Positions 24,696 to 35,654 of a DNA stretch of 64,000 bases are shown here, in pieces. This stretch comes from Nonomuraea candida. Lineage in GTDB: Bacteria; Actinomycetota; Actinomycetes; Streptosporangiales; Streptosporangiaceae. Every line of letters begins with the position of its first letter. The stretch's first letter is position 1. The stretch covers positions 1 through 64,000 of the forward strand of contig NZ_JOAG01000005.1 in the NCBI RefSeq assembly GCF_000725485.1, in the 5' to 3' direction. A model generated the notes under the pieces. It searched no databases. It saw nothing but the letters and a program-made list of their open reading frames with translations, and was not told the origin of the DNA. Both the position numbers and the translations under genes were made by a program.

Positions 24696-25118
24696 TCACC
24701 ACGGGCGCGTGGCGGACAGCTCCGCCCGTACGGCAGGGGTGAGCACCTGCCCCGCGCGCTCGACGAGGATCGTCATCTGGTAGGCGACCAGGCCCATGTC
24801 GCAGTCGGGCGCGGCCAGCACCGCCAGGGAGGATCCGTCGCTGATCGACATCACCAGCAGCAGGCCGCGTTCCATCTCGACGAGGGTCTGGGTGACTCCT
24901 CCGCCCTCGAACACCCGCGCCGAGCCCTGCGTGAGGCTCACCAGCCCGGCCGCGATGGCGGCGAGCTGGTCGGCGCGGTCTTTGGGGAAGCCCCTGGAGT
25001 AGGCCATGGGCAGGCCGTCCGCCGAGACGACCACGGCGTGCGCCACGCCGGGGACCTCTTCGACGAAGGCGCTGACCAGCCAGTTGATGTCTCTGGCGGC
25101 CTGGCTCAGCTCCTTCAC
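24696..25118 (-). CDS. cvnB: Conservon roadblock/LC7 protein CvnB
   Basis: Roadblock/LC7 protein of 140 residues, the same length as the paralogues at 10889 and 38458. It shares NWLVSAFVEEVPGVAHAVVV, GFPKDRADQLAAIAAG and CDMGLVAYQMTILVERAG. The start is the GTG at 25116-25118, overlapping the cvnA stop by 4 bp with AGGAGGA upstream; the longer open frame continuing to 26963 is a shadow of cvnA. Confidence 0.9.
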   Translation of the reverse strand: MKELSQAARDINWLVSAFVEEVPGVAHAVVVSADGLPMAYSRGFPKDRADQLAAIAAGLVSLTQGSARVFEGGGVTQTLVEMERGLLLVMSISDGSSLAVLAAPDCDMGLVAYQMTILVERAGQVLTPAVRAELSATRPW

Positions 25119-27844
25119 GAGTCCTCCTCGAGCTCGGCGCGTCCCTTGCGCACGCCCTGCTGGTAGCTGGCCAGCCTGCTGCGGAGCCGGTCGGGGGAGA
25201 CCGGAGGAGCGGGAGCGGGCGGCGGCTTGGGATGCGCGGTGCCCGGTACCAGGTTCGCGCGCGGTGTGCGCTTGGGCAAGCCGGAGTTCGTCACGCCGTC
25301 GCCCGCCGGCTGCGCGGCCGCGCCGGCCGCCTGCCAGCCCTGGTCGGCGGACGAGGTCCAGGCGGGCGCGCGGTGGTCGGCCGTCGGGGCGGTCTTGGTG
25401 AACCAGCCGCTCTCCTCGACGGAGGCGAAGATCGGCAGGTACTCGTCCCCCGCCTGCTGCCGCGCTTCCGGCGGCGGCGCGGGCAGGACCGCCGGCTCCG
25501 CCGGAGCGGGCAGGACCGCCGGGTCGGGCGCCGGCTCCGGCGCCGCCCCGTCGGGGAGCGGCTGCTCGACGGAGTGCGTCTGCGCCGAGCCGAACCACGA
25601 GGACGGCTCGGACGCCGCCGGCACCGAGTCGAACGACGGATGCCCGGGCGGCGGCCCCGAGCCGAAGGACGGCATCCCCGCCCGCGGCCCCGTGACCGAG
25701 TCGTACGACGACCCCATCGGCGCGCCCGTCACCGGGTCGTACGAGGACATCCCGGTCGGCGCCCCCGTGACCGGGTCGACCGACGGGTGGCCGGCCGCGG
25801 GGTCCGGCGTTCCCCGGCGGGCGGCGTAGGAGGGCGCGGTCTGCCGGGGCACCTGGAGGCGCTGCCCGGCCCCCGGCACCGGCCCCGGCGCCTCGGTGAG
25901 CAGCATCGGCGGGATGAGCATCATGGCGGTCAGCCCGCCGATGTCCTGCCGCCGCAACTGCACCCGGATGTTGTGCCGCAGCGCCAGCCGCCCGACCACG
26001 AACAGTCCCATCCGCCGCGACACCGACACGTCCACGACGGGCGGGTTGGCCAGCCGCCAGTTGGCCTCGGCCAGCTCCTCCTGGCTCATGCCGATGCCGT
26101 GGTCGGTGACCGACACCATCAGGCTGCCGCCGTCGATGCGGCTGCTGGAGATGACGACCTTGGTGTCGCGGGAGGAGAAGGAGACGGCGTTCTCGATCAG
26201 TTCGGCGAGCAGGTGCACGACGTCGGTGACGGCCTGGCCGGCGATGGCGACGTCGGACTGGACCTGGATGCTGACCCGGTCGTAGCTCTCGACCTCGCCG
26301 AGCGCCGCCCGCACGATGTCCATCAGCTCGACCGGCTCGCGCCACTTGCGCGCCGCCTCCTGGCCGGCCAGCACGAGCAGGTTCTCGCTGTTGCGCCGCA
26401 TGCGGGTGGCCAGGTGGTCGAGCTTGAACAGGTCGCCGAGCCGGGCGTCGTCGCGCTCGCCGCGCTCCAGCTTCTCGATCAGCGTGAGCTGCCGCTCGAC
26501 CAGCGTCTGGCTGCGCCGTGACAGGTTGACGAACATGGCGTTGACGTTGGAGCGCAGCTTGGCCTCGTCGCCCGCCAGCCGGACGGCCTCGCGGTGCACC
26601 TCGTCGAAGGCGCGGGCGACCTCGCCCACCTCGTCCTTGGTGAAGATGCCGATGGGCGGCACGTCGGTGCCGACCGCGCCGTCGCGGGACTCCCGCAGGT
26701 GCTGCACGAACTCGGGCAGCCGCTTGCCCGCGATGTCGAGGGCCTCGCCGCGCAGGCGGCGCAGCGGGCGGACGAGCGAGCGGGCCACGCCGGTGGTGAT
26801 CAGCAGGATCACCACGAGCAGCGCGAGCACGAGGCCGGCGGTCAGGACGGCGCGCCCGCGCTCGTCGGCGCTGAGCGCCTCGCTGCGGGCCACGATGCTC
26901 TCGGCCTGGCGCCGCTCGACCTCGCGCATGGCGTTGACGACCACGTTCGACGCCTCGAACCACTCCTTGGCGTCGTCGCGCCTGGACAGGTCCAGCCCGC
27001 GCAGCGGCAGCCCCTTGGTGGCCCTGATGAGCACCAGCTCGCGCAGGAACAACATGCGGTCGGCGGAGCGGCCGTTGACGGTCTCGTCGAAGAGGCGGCG
27101 CTCCGCGGCGGTGGCCTCGGCGGCGAAGTCCCTGCGCTCGGCCGTCTCCCTGGCCTGCTCGCCGAGGAAGCGCTTGAGCTGGTCCTGCTCGAACGCGCCC
27201 TCCAGCAGGGCGACCGTGACCAGCGCCTGCTGGTAGGACAGGCTCTCCTTGGCGCGGGCGAGCCCGTCGAGCATGCTCGTCTGGCGGAACAGCTCGTCGT
27301 CCACGCTGCCCTTGACCAGCTCGTTGTGGACGGAGAGCAGGTCGCTGACGACCGTGGTGTAGAGCTCGACGGCCGGGCCGGGCAGCAGGTTGGCCTCCAG
27401 GGCCTGCTTGCGCAGGGCGGCGAGGTCGTCGAGCCGGTTGAGCAGGTGTTCGAGCTGGTCGGCGGTGCGGCCGGTGGACTCGGTCATGAGCTGGCCGGCG
27501 ATGCCGCGCACCTGCCTGGCGGCCAGGTCCACCTTGTCCATCTGGGCCCGCACCTCGGCCAGGTCCTCCGCCGGGCGGTCGCGAGCGATGTAGGCGGCGG
27601 TCCTGGCCCGCTCGCCGGAGACCAGGTGGGTGAGCCCGCCCAGCTCGGCGGAGAGGCGGGCGAACTGGTTCGTACGCGCGTAGTCGGCCGCCGCCGAGGT
27701 CGAGGTGAGCACCTGGACGCCGCCCAGCAGCACGGCGGCCGCGGTCGGCACCATGATCAGGGCGACGAGCCGCGCGCGGACCCGCCAGTTGCGCAGCCGC
27801 CAGCGGCCTTCGCCGGCCTGCCTGGCGCCGAGCTCTTTACTCAC
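25115..27844 (-). CDS. cvnA: Conservon sensor protein CvnA (nitrate/nitrite-sensing type, HAMP, HATPase)
   Basis: Membrane sensor of 909 residues. Start GTG 27842-27844, seven bases after GAGGTG; an in-frame upstream ATG would add 20 residues. Order: first membrane helix near 30-45 (LVALIMVPTAAAVLLGG), extracytoplasmic helical sensor, second helix near 320-345, HAMP, LDHLATRMRRN, N-box ELIENAVSFS near 545, and DHGIGMS. The tail (from about 640) is shorter than in the paralogues and holds repeated SYDPVTGAPMG units. It ends with LPIFASVEESGWF, GLPKRTPRANLVPGTA and RLRSRLASYQQGVRKGR. This conservon lacks cvnD. Confidence 0.9.
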   Translation of the reverse strand: MSKELGARQAGEGRWRLRNWRVRARLVALIMVPTAAAVLLGGVQVLTSTSAAADYARTNQFARLSAELGGLTHLVSGERARTAAYIARDRPAEDLAEVRAQMDKVDLAARQVRGIAGQLMTESTGRTADQLEHLLNRLDDLAALRKQALEANLLPGPAVELYTTVVSDLLSVHNELVKGSVDDELFRQTSMLDGLARAKESLSYQQALVTVALLEGAFEQDQLKRFLGEQARETAERRDFAAEATAAERRLFDETVNGRSADRMLFLRELVLIRATKGLPLRGLDLSRRDDAKEWFEASNVVVNAMREVERRQAESIVARSEALSADERGRAVLTAGLVLALLVVILLITTGVARSLVRPLRRLRGEALDIAGKRLPEFVQHLRESRDGAVGTDVPPIGIFTKDEVGEVARAFDEVHREAVRLAGDEAKLRSNVNAMFVNLSRRSQTLVERQLTLIEKLERGERDDARLGDLFKLDHLATRMRRNSENLLVLAGQEAARKWREPVELMDIVRAALGEVESYDRVSIQVQSDVAIAGQAVTDVVHLLAELIENAVSFSSRDTKVVISSSRIDGGSLMVSVTDHGIGMSQEELAEANWRLANPPVVDVSVSRRMGLFVVGRLALRHNIRVQLRRQDIGGLTAMMLIPPMLLTEAPGPVPGAGQRLQVPRQTAPSYAARRGTPDPAAGHPSVDPVTGAPTGMSSYDPVTGAPMGSSYDSVTGPRAGMPSFGSGPPPGHPSFDSVPAASEPSSWFGSAQTHSVEQPLPDGAAPEPAPDPAVLPAPAEPAVLPAPPPEARQQAGDEYLPIFASVEESGWFTKTAPTADHRAPAWTSSADQGWQAAGAAAQPAGDGVTNSGLPKRTPRANLVPGTAHPKPPPAPAPPVSPDRLRSRLASYQQGVRKGRAELEEDS
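25685..25790. repeat. Tandem repeat in the CvnA tail, unit about 42 bp
   Basis: Two to three units containing GCGCCCGTCACCGGGTCGTA encode DPVTGAPxGxSSY in the linker of the CvnA at 25115. The unit differs from the repeats in the other two CvnA tails. Confidence 0.6.
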
Positions 27845-28171
27845 CGAACGCACCTCGCCCGAATCGGCGTATATGAGGGATCTATGTCCCAAGGAAATCA
27901 GCAATGCCGGTTATTCCAGCACACCCCGTGGCTCGTGGCCAAGCGAACATAACGCGACAAATGACGGTTGATGTGACTCCTGAGGATAGAACCTGGCGCT
28001 CCATCCCGGAAGTGATGGGACACGAAATAAACCTTTAACATAATAAATGTCCACTTATGGGCGTTTAGCGCGTTCCAATATGTCACGAGCTGATCTTGAA
28101 AGTGCTCAGTACGTTGAGAATCCCGCTATTGGCGACATATGTTGAGCGACGGCAAAAACGAGGAGGCGAGG
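27845..28171. other. Divergent intergenic region between cvnA and the betaine importer
   Basis: A 327-bp region without a credible gene. The left part holds the cvnA upstream element at 27937-27952. The right part, about 28010-28135, is strongly AT-rich for this genome (runs such as AAATAAACCTTTAACATAAT) and probably contains the importer promoter. A weak ATG at 28139 could lengthen the downstream ATPase. Confidence 0.65.
27937..27952 (-). promoter_or_regulatory. Element shared upstream of two cvnA genes
   Basis: GGCCAAGCGAACATAA (plus strand) matches 14727-14742 in 14 of 16 bases and lies at a similar distance from its cvnA start. Confidence 0.35.
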
Positions 28172-29223
<1,052 letters not shown>

Positions 29224-29227
<4 letters not shown>

Positions 29228-31137
29228 GCTCCGCGGCCGTCACCACGCCCGCCCGGCTCGGGTGGCCGAGGTGGGCGGCGCCGGTGGGCGTGGCGGTCGC
29301 GTTCGTGGCGGCGTACCTGCTCTTCCGGGGCACCGGGACGCTGCCGCACGACAAGGAGGCGCCGCAGTTCCTGGCCGTCACGGAGCTGCGCGAGTGGATC
29401 GACGACCACCGCAACGACAACCCGCTCTTCCTGTACTTCCTCAACTACATCAGGCTCTTCGTGGGCGGTCTCTACGAGGCGTTCGAGACCGCCCTGTACG
29501 CGCTCGGCTGGCCCGGCGTCACCGGCGTCATGGGCGCGCTGGCCTGGCTGGCCGGCGGGTGGCGCATCGCGCTGCTCGCGGTCGGGGGCGTGAGCGCGTT
29601 CGGCGTGCTGGGGCTGTGGGAGTCGAGCGTCGACACGCTGGCCCTGGTCGGGGTGGCGGTGCTGCTGTCGCTGGCGATCGGCGTGCCGGTGGGCGTCTGG
29701 GCCGGGCTGTCGTCTCGGGTGCGGCGGGCGATCACCCCCGTGCTGGACGTCATGCAGATCATGCCGACGTTCGCGTACCTGGCGCCGCTCGCGCTCTTCT
29801 TCCACATCGGCGCGCCCGCCGGGGCCATCGCCACGATGATCTACTCGATCCCGCCCGCCATCCGCATCACCGCCCTGGCCGTCTCGCAGGTCTCCCCCAC
29901 GGCGGTCGAGGCGTCGGCCTCGCTGGGCGCCACGCGGTGGCAGACGCTGTTCAAGGTGCGACTGCCGCTGGCCAGGCCCACGATGGCGCTGGCGATCAAC
30001 CAGACGATCATGATGGCGCTGTCCATGGTCGTCATCGCGAGCCTGATCTCGGCCCCGGGCCTGGGCGGCGACATCATCCGCGGCCTGTCGCGGGCGCAGG
30101 TCGGCATCATGCTCCCGGCCGGCGTCGCCATCGTGATCATGGCGGTGGTGCTCGACCGGATGATGATGGCCGTCGCCCGCCGTGACCCGCACGCCCGGCC
30201 GCGCCGCCTCGACCTGCTCACGGCGGGCGCGCTGGCCGCCGCCGGGCTGGCGCTGATCCCCGTGCTGCCCAAGGTGTGGCCGGAGAGCCTCACGGTGAGC
30301 CTGGTCGCCGAGGTGAACGACGCCGTCCGCTGGGCCGAGGACAACTGGTTCACGGTGACGGCCTGGATCAAGGACACCACCTCCCACCTGCTGCTCAACC
30401 CGCTGGAGTCGCTGCTCACCTCGGCCCCGTGGTGGCTGGTCGCGCTCGCGGTGCTGGCCGTGGCCTGGCGGGTCAGCGGCCCGCGCCCGGCGCTCACGGC
30501 GCTGGCCTGCCTGCTGGCGATCGCGCTGCTCGGCGTCTGGGAGCACACCATGCAGACAATGACCACGGTCGCCGTCGCGGTGCTGGTCACCCTGGCCGTC
30601 GGCCTGCTGCTGGGGGTGGCGGCGGCGCGCTCGCCACGGTACTCGGCCCTGCAGCGCCCGCTGCTCGACGCCGCCCAGACGATGCCCGCGTTCGTGTACC
30701 TGCTGCCGGCGCTGGCGCTGTTCGAGACGACCAGGTTCACCGCCATCTTCGCCTCGATCATCTACGCCGTGCCGCCGGTGGTGCGCCTGGTCGAGGACGG
30801 CATCAGGGCCGTGCCCGCGACGGTCGTCGAGGCGGCCGTCTCGGCCGGGTCCACCCCCGGCCAGCTCCTGTGGAAGGTGCAGCTGCCCATGGCCAGGCGG
30901 GCCATCCTGCTCGCCGTCAACCAGGGCATCGTGATGACGCTGGCCATGGTGGTCGTCGGCGGCCTGGTCGGGGCGGGGGCCCTCGGCTATGACGTGGTCG
31001 CCGGATTCTCCCAGCGGACCGACTTCGGGATGGGCTTCGTCGCGGGCGTCGCGACCGTGCTCCTCGGAGTCATGCTCGACCGCATCACGCAGGGCGCCGA
31101 CAGGCGTCCTTCCCCCCGAAAGAGGAAGTTCACATGA
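29224..31137 (+). CDS. proW: Fused double permease of the glycine betaine/choline importer (ProW-ProW)
   Basis: A 637-residue membrane protein carrying two complete ProW-type permease domains. Domain 1 (about 130-310) has [35 protein letters not shown], and the EAA loop [18 protein letters not shown]. Domain 2 (about 430-620) has the matching [34 protein letters not shown] and [22 protein letters not shown] channels need two permease halves, so this single chain can form the whole channel. Start ATG in ATGA overlap with proV. Confidence 0.9.
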
Positions 31138-32111
31138 AGATTCGCCTGCTCGCAGGCCTCCTGGTTGCCGGACTCACCGCCGTCGGCTGCGGCGGCGCCA
31201 CCGTGGACGGCGCCACCGGCGCCTCCGCCCCCGCCGCCGGCTCCAGCGCCTCCGCGTCGGGTTCCGCCGGCACGGTGAAGATCGCGATCAACCCGTGGGT
31301 CGGGTACGAGGCCAGCGCCAACGTGGTCGCGTACCTGCTGGAGAAGGAGCTCGGCTACACCGTCGAGCTGCCCGAGATCAAGGAGCAGCTCGCCTGGGAG
31401 GGCTTCGAGACCGGCGACGTCGACGTCATCATCGAGAACTGGGGTCACCCCGACCTGAAGAAGCAGTTCATCGACGAGAAGAAGGTCGCGCAGGTGGCCG
31501 GCTCCACCGGCAACAAGGGCGTGATCGGCTGGTACATCCCCAAGTGGATGGCCGACAAGCACCCCGACATCACCGACTACAAGAACCTGAACAAGTACGC
31601 GAGCCTGTTCAAGACCTCCGAGTCGGGCGACAAGGGCCAGTTGCTGTTCGGCGACCCCTCGTACGTCAGCAACGAGGAAGCCCTGATCAAGAACCTCAAG
31701 CTCAACTACAAGGTCGTCGTCGGCGGCAGCGAGGCGGCCCTGATCAAGGGCGCGCAGCAGGCGCAGGAGCAGAAGAAGCCGCTGCTGTTCTACTTCTGGG
31801 ACCCGCACTGGCTGTTCAGCAAGACCGACCTGGTCCGGGTCAAGCTCCCCGCCTACACCGAGGGCTGCGACGCCGACCCGAAGAAGGTGGCCTGCGACTA
31901 CCCGGAGATGGACCTCGACAAGATCGTGAGCACGAAGTTCGCGCAGACCGGCGGGAAGGCGTACGAGCTGGTCAAGAACTTCAACTGGACCAACGAGGAC
32001 CAGAACGCCGTCGCCGACGACATGACCAACAACGGCATGACCGGCGAGGAGGCCGCCAAGAAGTGGGTGGAGGCCAACCCCGCCAAGTGGCAGGCCTGGA
32101 TCCCGCAGTGA
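31134..32111 (+). CDS. Glycine betaine/choline-type substrate-binding lipoprotein, copy 1 (ProX/OpuAC family)
   Basis: Extracytoplasmic binding protein of 325 residues. The lipobox is TAVGCGG (Cys near 21), followed by an Ala/Ser linker. The mature part starts VKIAINPWVGYEASANVVAY, with DVDVIIENWGHPD and FYFWDPHWLF, supplying the Trp/Tyr residues that make the cation cage for quaternary amines in OpuAC proteins. ATG start in an ATGA overlap with the permease; followed by a paralogue with a 4-bp overlap. Confidence 0.9.
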   Translation: MKIRLLAGLLVAGLTAVGCGGATVDGATGASAPAAGSSASASGSAGTVKIAINPWVGYEASANVVAYLLEKELGYTVELPEIKEQLAWEGFETGDVDVIIENWGHPDLKKQFIDEKKVAQVAGSTGNKGVIGWYIPKWMADKHPDITDYKNLNKYASLFKTSESGDKGQLLFGDPSYVSNEEALIKNLKLNYKVVVGGSEAALIKGAQQAQEQKKPLLFYFWDPHWLFSKTDLVRVKLPAYTEGCDADPKKVACDYPEMDLDKIVSTKFAQTGGKAYELVKNFNWTNEDQNAVADDMTNNGMTGEEAAKKWVEANPAKWQAWIPQ

Positions 32112-33079
32112 CCGGTTCTCCTCCGCGGCCCCGCCCGGCGGGGCCGCGCACCAAGACGCTCGCGGGGCTGGTCGTGACGGCCCTGCTGCTGGCCGCCTGT
32201 TCCGGCGCGGAGCCCGAGACCAGCGCGCGGGCCAAGGGCACGGTCAACATCGACATCCACGGCTGGCTCGGGTACGAGGCCCAGGCGGCGGTGCTGGCGT
32301 ACCTGCTGGAGCACGAGCTGGGCTACAAGGTGAACAAGCGTCCCGTGAAAGAGGACCAGTCCTGGCGGGATTTCGAGTCCGGCAAGGTCGATGTGATCGT
32401 GGAGAGCTGGGGTCACAACGACTGGAAGAAGGAGTACATCGAGGAGAAGAAGGTGGCCCTGTCGGCCGGGCTGACCGGGAACAAGGGGGTCATCGGCTGG
32501 TACGTCCCCGAGTGGATGGCCAAAAAGTATCCCGATATTACGGACTACCGAAACCTCAATAAGTATGCCCACCTCTTCCGGACCGAAAAGACCGGAAATG
32601 CCGGGCAGGTTTTGGACGGGGACCCCACGTTCGTCACGAATGACGAGGCACTCGTCAAGAACCTCAAGCTCAATTACAAGGTCGTCTACTCGGGCAGCGA
32701 GGACGCGCTGATCAAGGCGGCCCAGGCGGCGACGAAGAATCGGACACCGCTGCTCATGTATTTCTACGAGCCGCAATGGCTGTTCACCAAGGTCAGGCTC
32801 GTCAAGGTCGCGCTGCCGCCCTACGCCGTGGGCTGCGACGACGACCCGGCCAAGGTCGCCTGCGACTATCCGCCGTACCTGCTGGACAAGATCGTCAGCC
32901 GGCAGTTCGCGGAGACGGGCGGGCAGGCGTACGAGCTGGTGCGCAACTTCTCCTGGACCAACGACGACCAGAACGCCGTGGCCGGCGACATCGTCAACGA
33001 GAAGATGAGCCCCGAGGAGGCCGCCGAGCGGTGGGTGCGGGAGAACAAGATCGTGTGGAAGGACTGGATCCCCCGTTGA
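32108..33079 (+). CDS. Glycine betaine/choline-type substrate-binding lipoprotein, copy 2
   Basis: Second binding protein, 323 residues, clearly a paralogue of copy 1 throughout ([42 protein letters not shown]). GTG start in a GTGA overlap; lipobox LLLAACSG with Cys near 31. The region 32515-32770 uses AAA, AAT, TAT, GAT and ATT codons much more than its neighbours. Aromatic positions of the cation box are kept but surrounding residues differ, so the two copies may have different ligands, such as choline and betaine or carnitine. The last bases overlap the dehydrogenase start. Confidence 0.9.
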   Translation: MTGSPPRPRPAGPRTKTLAGLVVTALLLAACSGAEPETSARAKGTVNIDIHGWLGYEAQAAVLAYLLEHELGYKVNKRPVKEDQSWRDFESGKVDVIVESWGHNDWKKEYIEEKKVALSAGLTGNKGVIGWYVPEWMAKKYPDITDYRNLNKYAHLFRTEKTGNAGQVLDGDPTFVTNDEALVKNLKLNYKVVYSGSEDALIKAAQAATKNRTPLLMYFYEPQWLFTKVRLVKVALPPYAVGCDDDPAKVACDYPPYLLDKIVSRQFAETGGQAYELVRNFSWTNDDQNAVAGDIVNEKMSPEEAAERWVRENKIVWKDWIPR

Positions 33080-34701
33080 GGTTCGACTTCGTCATCGTGG
33101 GCGGCGGCTCGGCCGGCTGCGCGCTGGCCAACCGGCTGAGCGCCGACCCCGCGACCTCGGTGCTGGTGCTGGAGGCCGGCCGGCCCGACTATCTGTGGGA
33201 CGTGTTCATCCACATGCCGGCGGCGCTGATGTTCCCCATCGGCAACCGGTTCTACGACTGGCGGTACGAGTCGGAGCCCGAGCCGCACATGGGCGGGCGG
33301 CGCGTCTACCACGCCCGGGGCAAGGTGCTCGGCGGCTCCAGCAGCATCAACGGCATGATTTTCCAGCGCGGCAACCCGCTGGACTACGAGCGCTGGGCCG
33401 CCGATCCCGGCATGAAGCACTGGGACTACGCGCACTGCCTGCCGTACTTCAAGCGGATGGAGAACTGCCTGGCCGACCCCGGCACGGAGTTCCGGGGCCG
33501 CTCGGGCCCGCTGAAGCTGGAGCGCGGGCCGGCGCGGGGGCCGCTGTTCGAGGCGTTCTTCGCGGCGGTCCAGCAGGCCGGGCACCCGCTGACCGACGAC
33601 GTCAACGGCTACCGGCAGGAGGGCTTCGCCGCCTTCGACCGCAACGTGCACCGGGGCCGCCGGCTCAGCGCCGCCCGCGCCTACCTGCACCCTGTCCGCC
33701 ACCGCCCCAACCTCACGGTCAGGACCCGCGCCTTCGTGGAGAAGGTGCTGTTCGACGGCGCCCGCGCGACGGGGGTGCTGTGCGGGGGCGAGCGCATCGA
33801 GGCGGGGGAGGTCGTCCTGTGCGGCGGCGCCGTCAACACCCCCCAGCTCCTCCAGCTCTCCGGCGTGGGCCCCGCCGCCCTGCTGGAGCCCCTGGGCATC
33901 GAGGTCGTGCACGACCTGCCGGGCGTCGGCGAGAACCTCCAGGACCACCTGGAGGTCTACGTCCAGCACGCGTGCAGGCAGCCGGTCTCCCAGCAGCCCT
34001 CGCTGGCGATGTGGCGGCGCCCGTACATCGGCGCGAGCTGGCTCTTCCTGCGCCGCGGCCCCGGCGCCACCAACCACTTCGAGGCGGGCGGCTTCATCCG
34101 CTCCAACGACGACGTGGCCTACCCGAACCTGATGTTCCACTTCCTGCCGATCGCCGTGCGCTACGACGGCTCGGCCCCGGCCGGCGGCCACGGCTACCAG
34201 GTGCACATCGGCCCGATGTACTCCGACGCCCGCGGCTCGGTCCGCGTCACCTCCGCCGACCCGCGCCGCAAGCCCGCTCTGCGCTTCAACTACCTGTCCA
34301 CCGAGCAGGACCGCAGGGAGTGGGTGGAGGCCATCAGGCACGCCAGGACGATCCTCGCCCAGCCCGCGTGGGACGGCCTGGACGGCGGCGAGATCTCCCC
34401 CGGCCCGTCGGTGCGCACGGACGAGGAGATCCTCGCCTGGGTCGCCAAGGACGGCGAGACGGCCCTGCACCCGTCGTGCACCTGCAAGATGGGCACCGAC
34501 GCGATGGCGGTGACCGACCCGGACACGATGCGCGTGCACGGCCTCGACGGGCTGCGCGTCGTGGACGCCTCGGCCATGCCGTACGTCACGAACGGCAACA
34601 TCTACGCACCCGTGATGATGCTCGCCGAGAAGTCCGCCGACCTCATCCTCGGCAACACTCCCCTGCCGCCCGAGCCGGTGGAGTTCTACCGGCACACGTG
34701 A
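33076..34701 (+). CDS. betA: GMC oxidoreductase, choline dehydrogenase (BetA-like)
   Basis: FAD flavoenzyme of 541 residues oxidising choline to betaine aldehyde. FAD-binding [17 protein letters not shown] at 6-22, GMC signature 1 region [19 protein letters not shown] near 85, signature 2 [15 protein letters not shown] near 255, and the catalytic-His segment HPSCTCKMG near 470, as in BetA. Start TTG 33076 in a TTGA overlap with the binding-protein gene. Following a quaternary-amine importer, it gives an uptake-and-oxidation route. No betaine aldehyde dehydrogenase is next to it; the ALDH genes at 14797 and 62243 are remote. Confidence 0.88.
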   Translation: MRFDFVIVGGGSAGCALANRLSADPATSVLVLEAGRPDYLWDVFIHMPAALMFPIGNRFYDWRYESEPEPHMGGRRVYHARGKVLGGSSSINGMIFQRGNPLDYERWAADPGMKHWDYAHCLPYFKRMENCLADPGTEFRGRSGPLKLERGPARGPLFEAFFAAVQQAGHPLTDDVNGYRQEGFAAFDRNVHRGRRLSAARAYLHPVRHRPNLTVRTRAFVEKVLFDGARATGVLCGGERIEAGEVVLCGGAVNTPQLLQLSGVGPAALLEPLGIEVVHDLPGVGENLQDHLEVYVQHACRQPVSQQPSLAMWRRPYIGASWLFLRRGPGATNHFEAGGFIRSNDDVAYPNLMFHFLPIAVRYDGSAPAGGHGYQVHIGPMYSDARGSVRVTSADPRRKPALRFNYLSTEQDRREWVEAIRHARTILAQPAWDGLDGGEISPGPSVRTDEEILAWVAKDGETALHPSCTCKMGTDAMAVTDPDTMRVHGLDGLRVVDASAMPYVTNGNIYAPVMMLAEKSADLILGNTPLPPEPVEFYRHT

Positions 34702-34714
34702 CCTCGGACCCGGG

Positions 34715-34800
34715 CCTCTCCTGGCCCGGCCTCTCCTGGCCCGCCCCTCTCCCGGCCCGCCCTCTCCCGGCCCGCCCTCTCCCGGCCCGGCCTCCGCCAG
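34715..34800. repeat. Tandem repeat after betA, unit about 14-16 bp
   Basis: Five to six consecutive units of the type CCTCTCCYGGCCCGSC fill nearly the whole 104-bp gap between betA and the convergent tetR stop. Confidence 0.8.
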
Positions 34801-34805
34801 GCTGC

Positions 34806-35576
34806 TCAGCCGCCGGCGGCGCGCCGGGCGACCAGGGCCTCGATGCCGTCCAGCACCCGCCGCAACCCGAACTCGAAGGCGTGCTCGGGGTTGTAGGCCG
34901 CGTTGAGCTGCTCGCCCGCCGCCTGCCCGACCCTGGCCGCCGTCGGGTAGCGGCTGGTGTCGGCGATGCGGCTGAGGAAGGGCGCGTGCGCGGCCCACCA
35001 CTGCTCGTCGGTCAGCCCGGTCAGGCGCTCGGCCTGGGCGGACTCCACCGCGCCCCGGGCCGTCCCATGCACGAACCCGGTGATCAGCGTGATCACGGAG
35101 TCCATCTCCAGGTCCGACAGCCCGATGCCGTCCACGGCGCGCAGCTCGTAGTCGTACTTGGCCGTGACGTTCGGCCCGAGCACCGGCCGGTTCGCCGCCA
35201 CCTGCAGCAGCCACGGGTGACGCAGGTAGAGCGCCCAGTTCTCCCTGGCGATCTGCTCCAGCCGGCCCCGCCAGCCGCCCGGCACGTGCTCCGGCCTGGC
35301 GGTCTCGCCGTAGACCGTGTCGAGCATGACGTCGAACAGCTCGGGCTTGCCCGGCACGTACGTGTAGAGCGACATCGTCCCCACGCCCAGCCGCTCGGCC
35401 ACCCGGCGCATGGACAGCGCCGCCAGCCCCTCGGCGTCGGCCACCTCGATGGCGGCGCGCACGATGCGGTCCACGCTCAGCTCCGGCTTGCCCTTTCGGC
35501 TGGCCCGCTCGCTCGTCCGCCAGAGCAGCGCCAGGCTGCGCGCGGGGTCGCCCCTTCCGGAGAACTCAACTGTCAC
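34806..35576 (-). CDS. TetR family regulator with TetR_C-type ligand domain
   Basis: Repressor of 256 residues. The N-terminal extension (VEFSGRGDPARSLALLWRTS) and the helix-turn-helix SMRRVAERLGVGTMSLYTYVPG near 60-80 are typical of the TetR group that controls DrrAB-type exporters. The start is placed at GTG 35576; GTG 35591 is also in frame but lies inside the operator. The gene is divergent from the exporter operon, with two near-identical inverted repeats between them, so autorepression and exporter control are likely. It would respond to an exported drug-like molecule. Confidence 0.88.
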   Translation of the reverse strand: MTVEFSGRGDPARSLALLWRTSERASRKGKPELSVDRIVRAAIEVADAEGLAALSMRRVAERLGVGTMSLYTYVPGKPELFDVMLDTVYGETARPEHVPGGWRGRLEQIARENWALYLRHPWLLQVAANRPVLGPNVTAKYDYELRAVDGIGLSDLEMDSVITLITGFVHGTARGAVESAQAERLTGLTDEQWWAAHAPFLSRIADTSRYPTAARVGQAAGEQLNAAYNPEHAFEFGLRRVLDGIEALVARRAAGG

Positions 35577-35579
35577 CTT

Positions 35580-35597
35580 CGTACGGTACACCGTACG
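35580..35597. promoter_or_regulatory. TetR operator 1, perfect inverted repeat
   Basis: CGTACGGT-AC-ACCGTACG: 8-bp arms, 2-bp spacer, fully symmetric. It sits directly upstream of the tetR start. Its centre is 40 bp from that of operator 2. Confidence 0.75.
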
Positions 35598-35619
35598 GTT
35601 GCGCTTTCCAAACGTAGAC

Positions 35620-35637
35620 TGTACGGTACGGCGTACG
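35620..35637. promoter_or_regulatory. TetR operator 2, imperfect copy
   Basis: TGTACGGT-AC-GGCGTACG has the same layout as operator 1 with three base changes. It lies 18 bp before the start of the ABC exporter gene, overlapping its expected promoter. Confidence 0.65.
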
Positions 35638-35654
35638 ATTCACGAAGGAGCGGC

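Noticed and set aside
24696..26963. A 755-residue frame including CvnB
   Set aside because: The N-terminal part overlaps cvnA in another frame and is Arg-rich noise. The true CvnB begins at GTG 25118, with the same 140-residue length as its paralogues.
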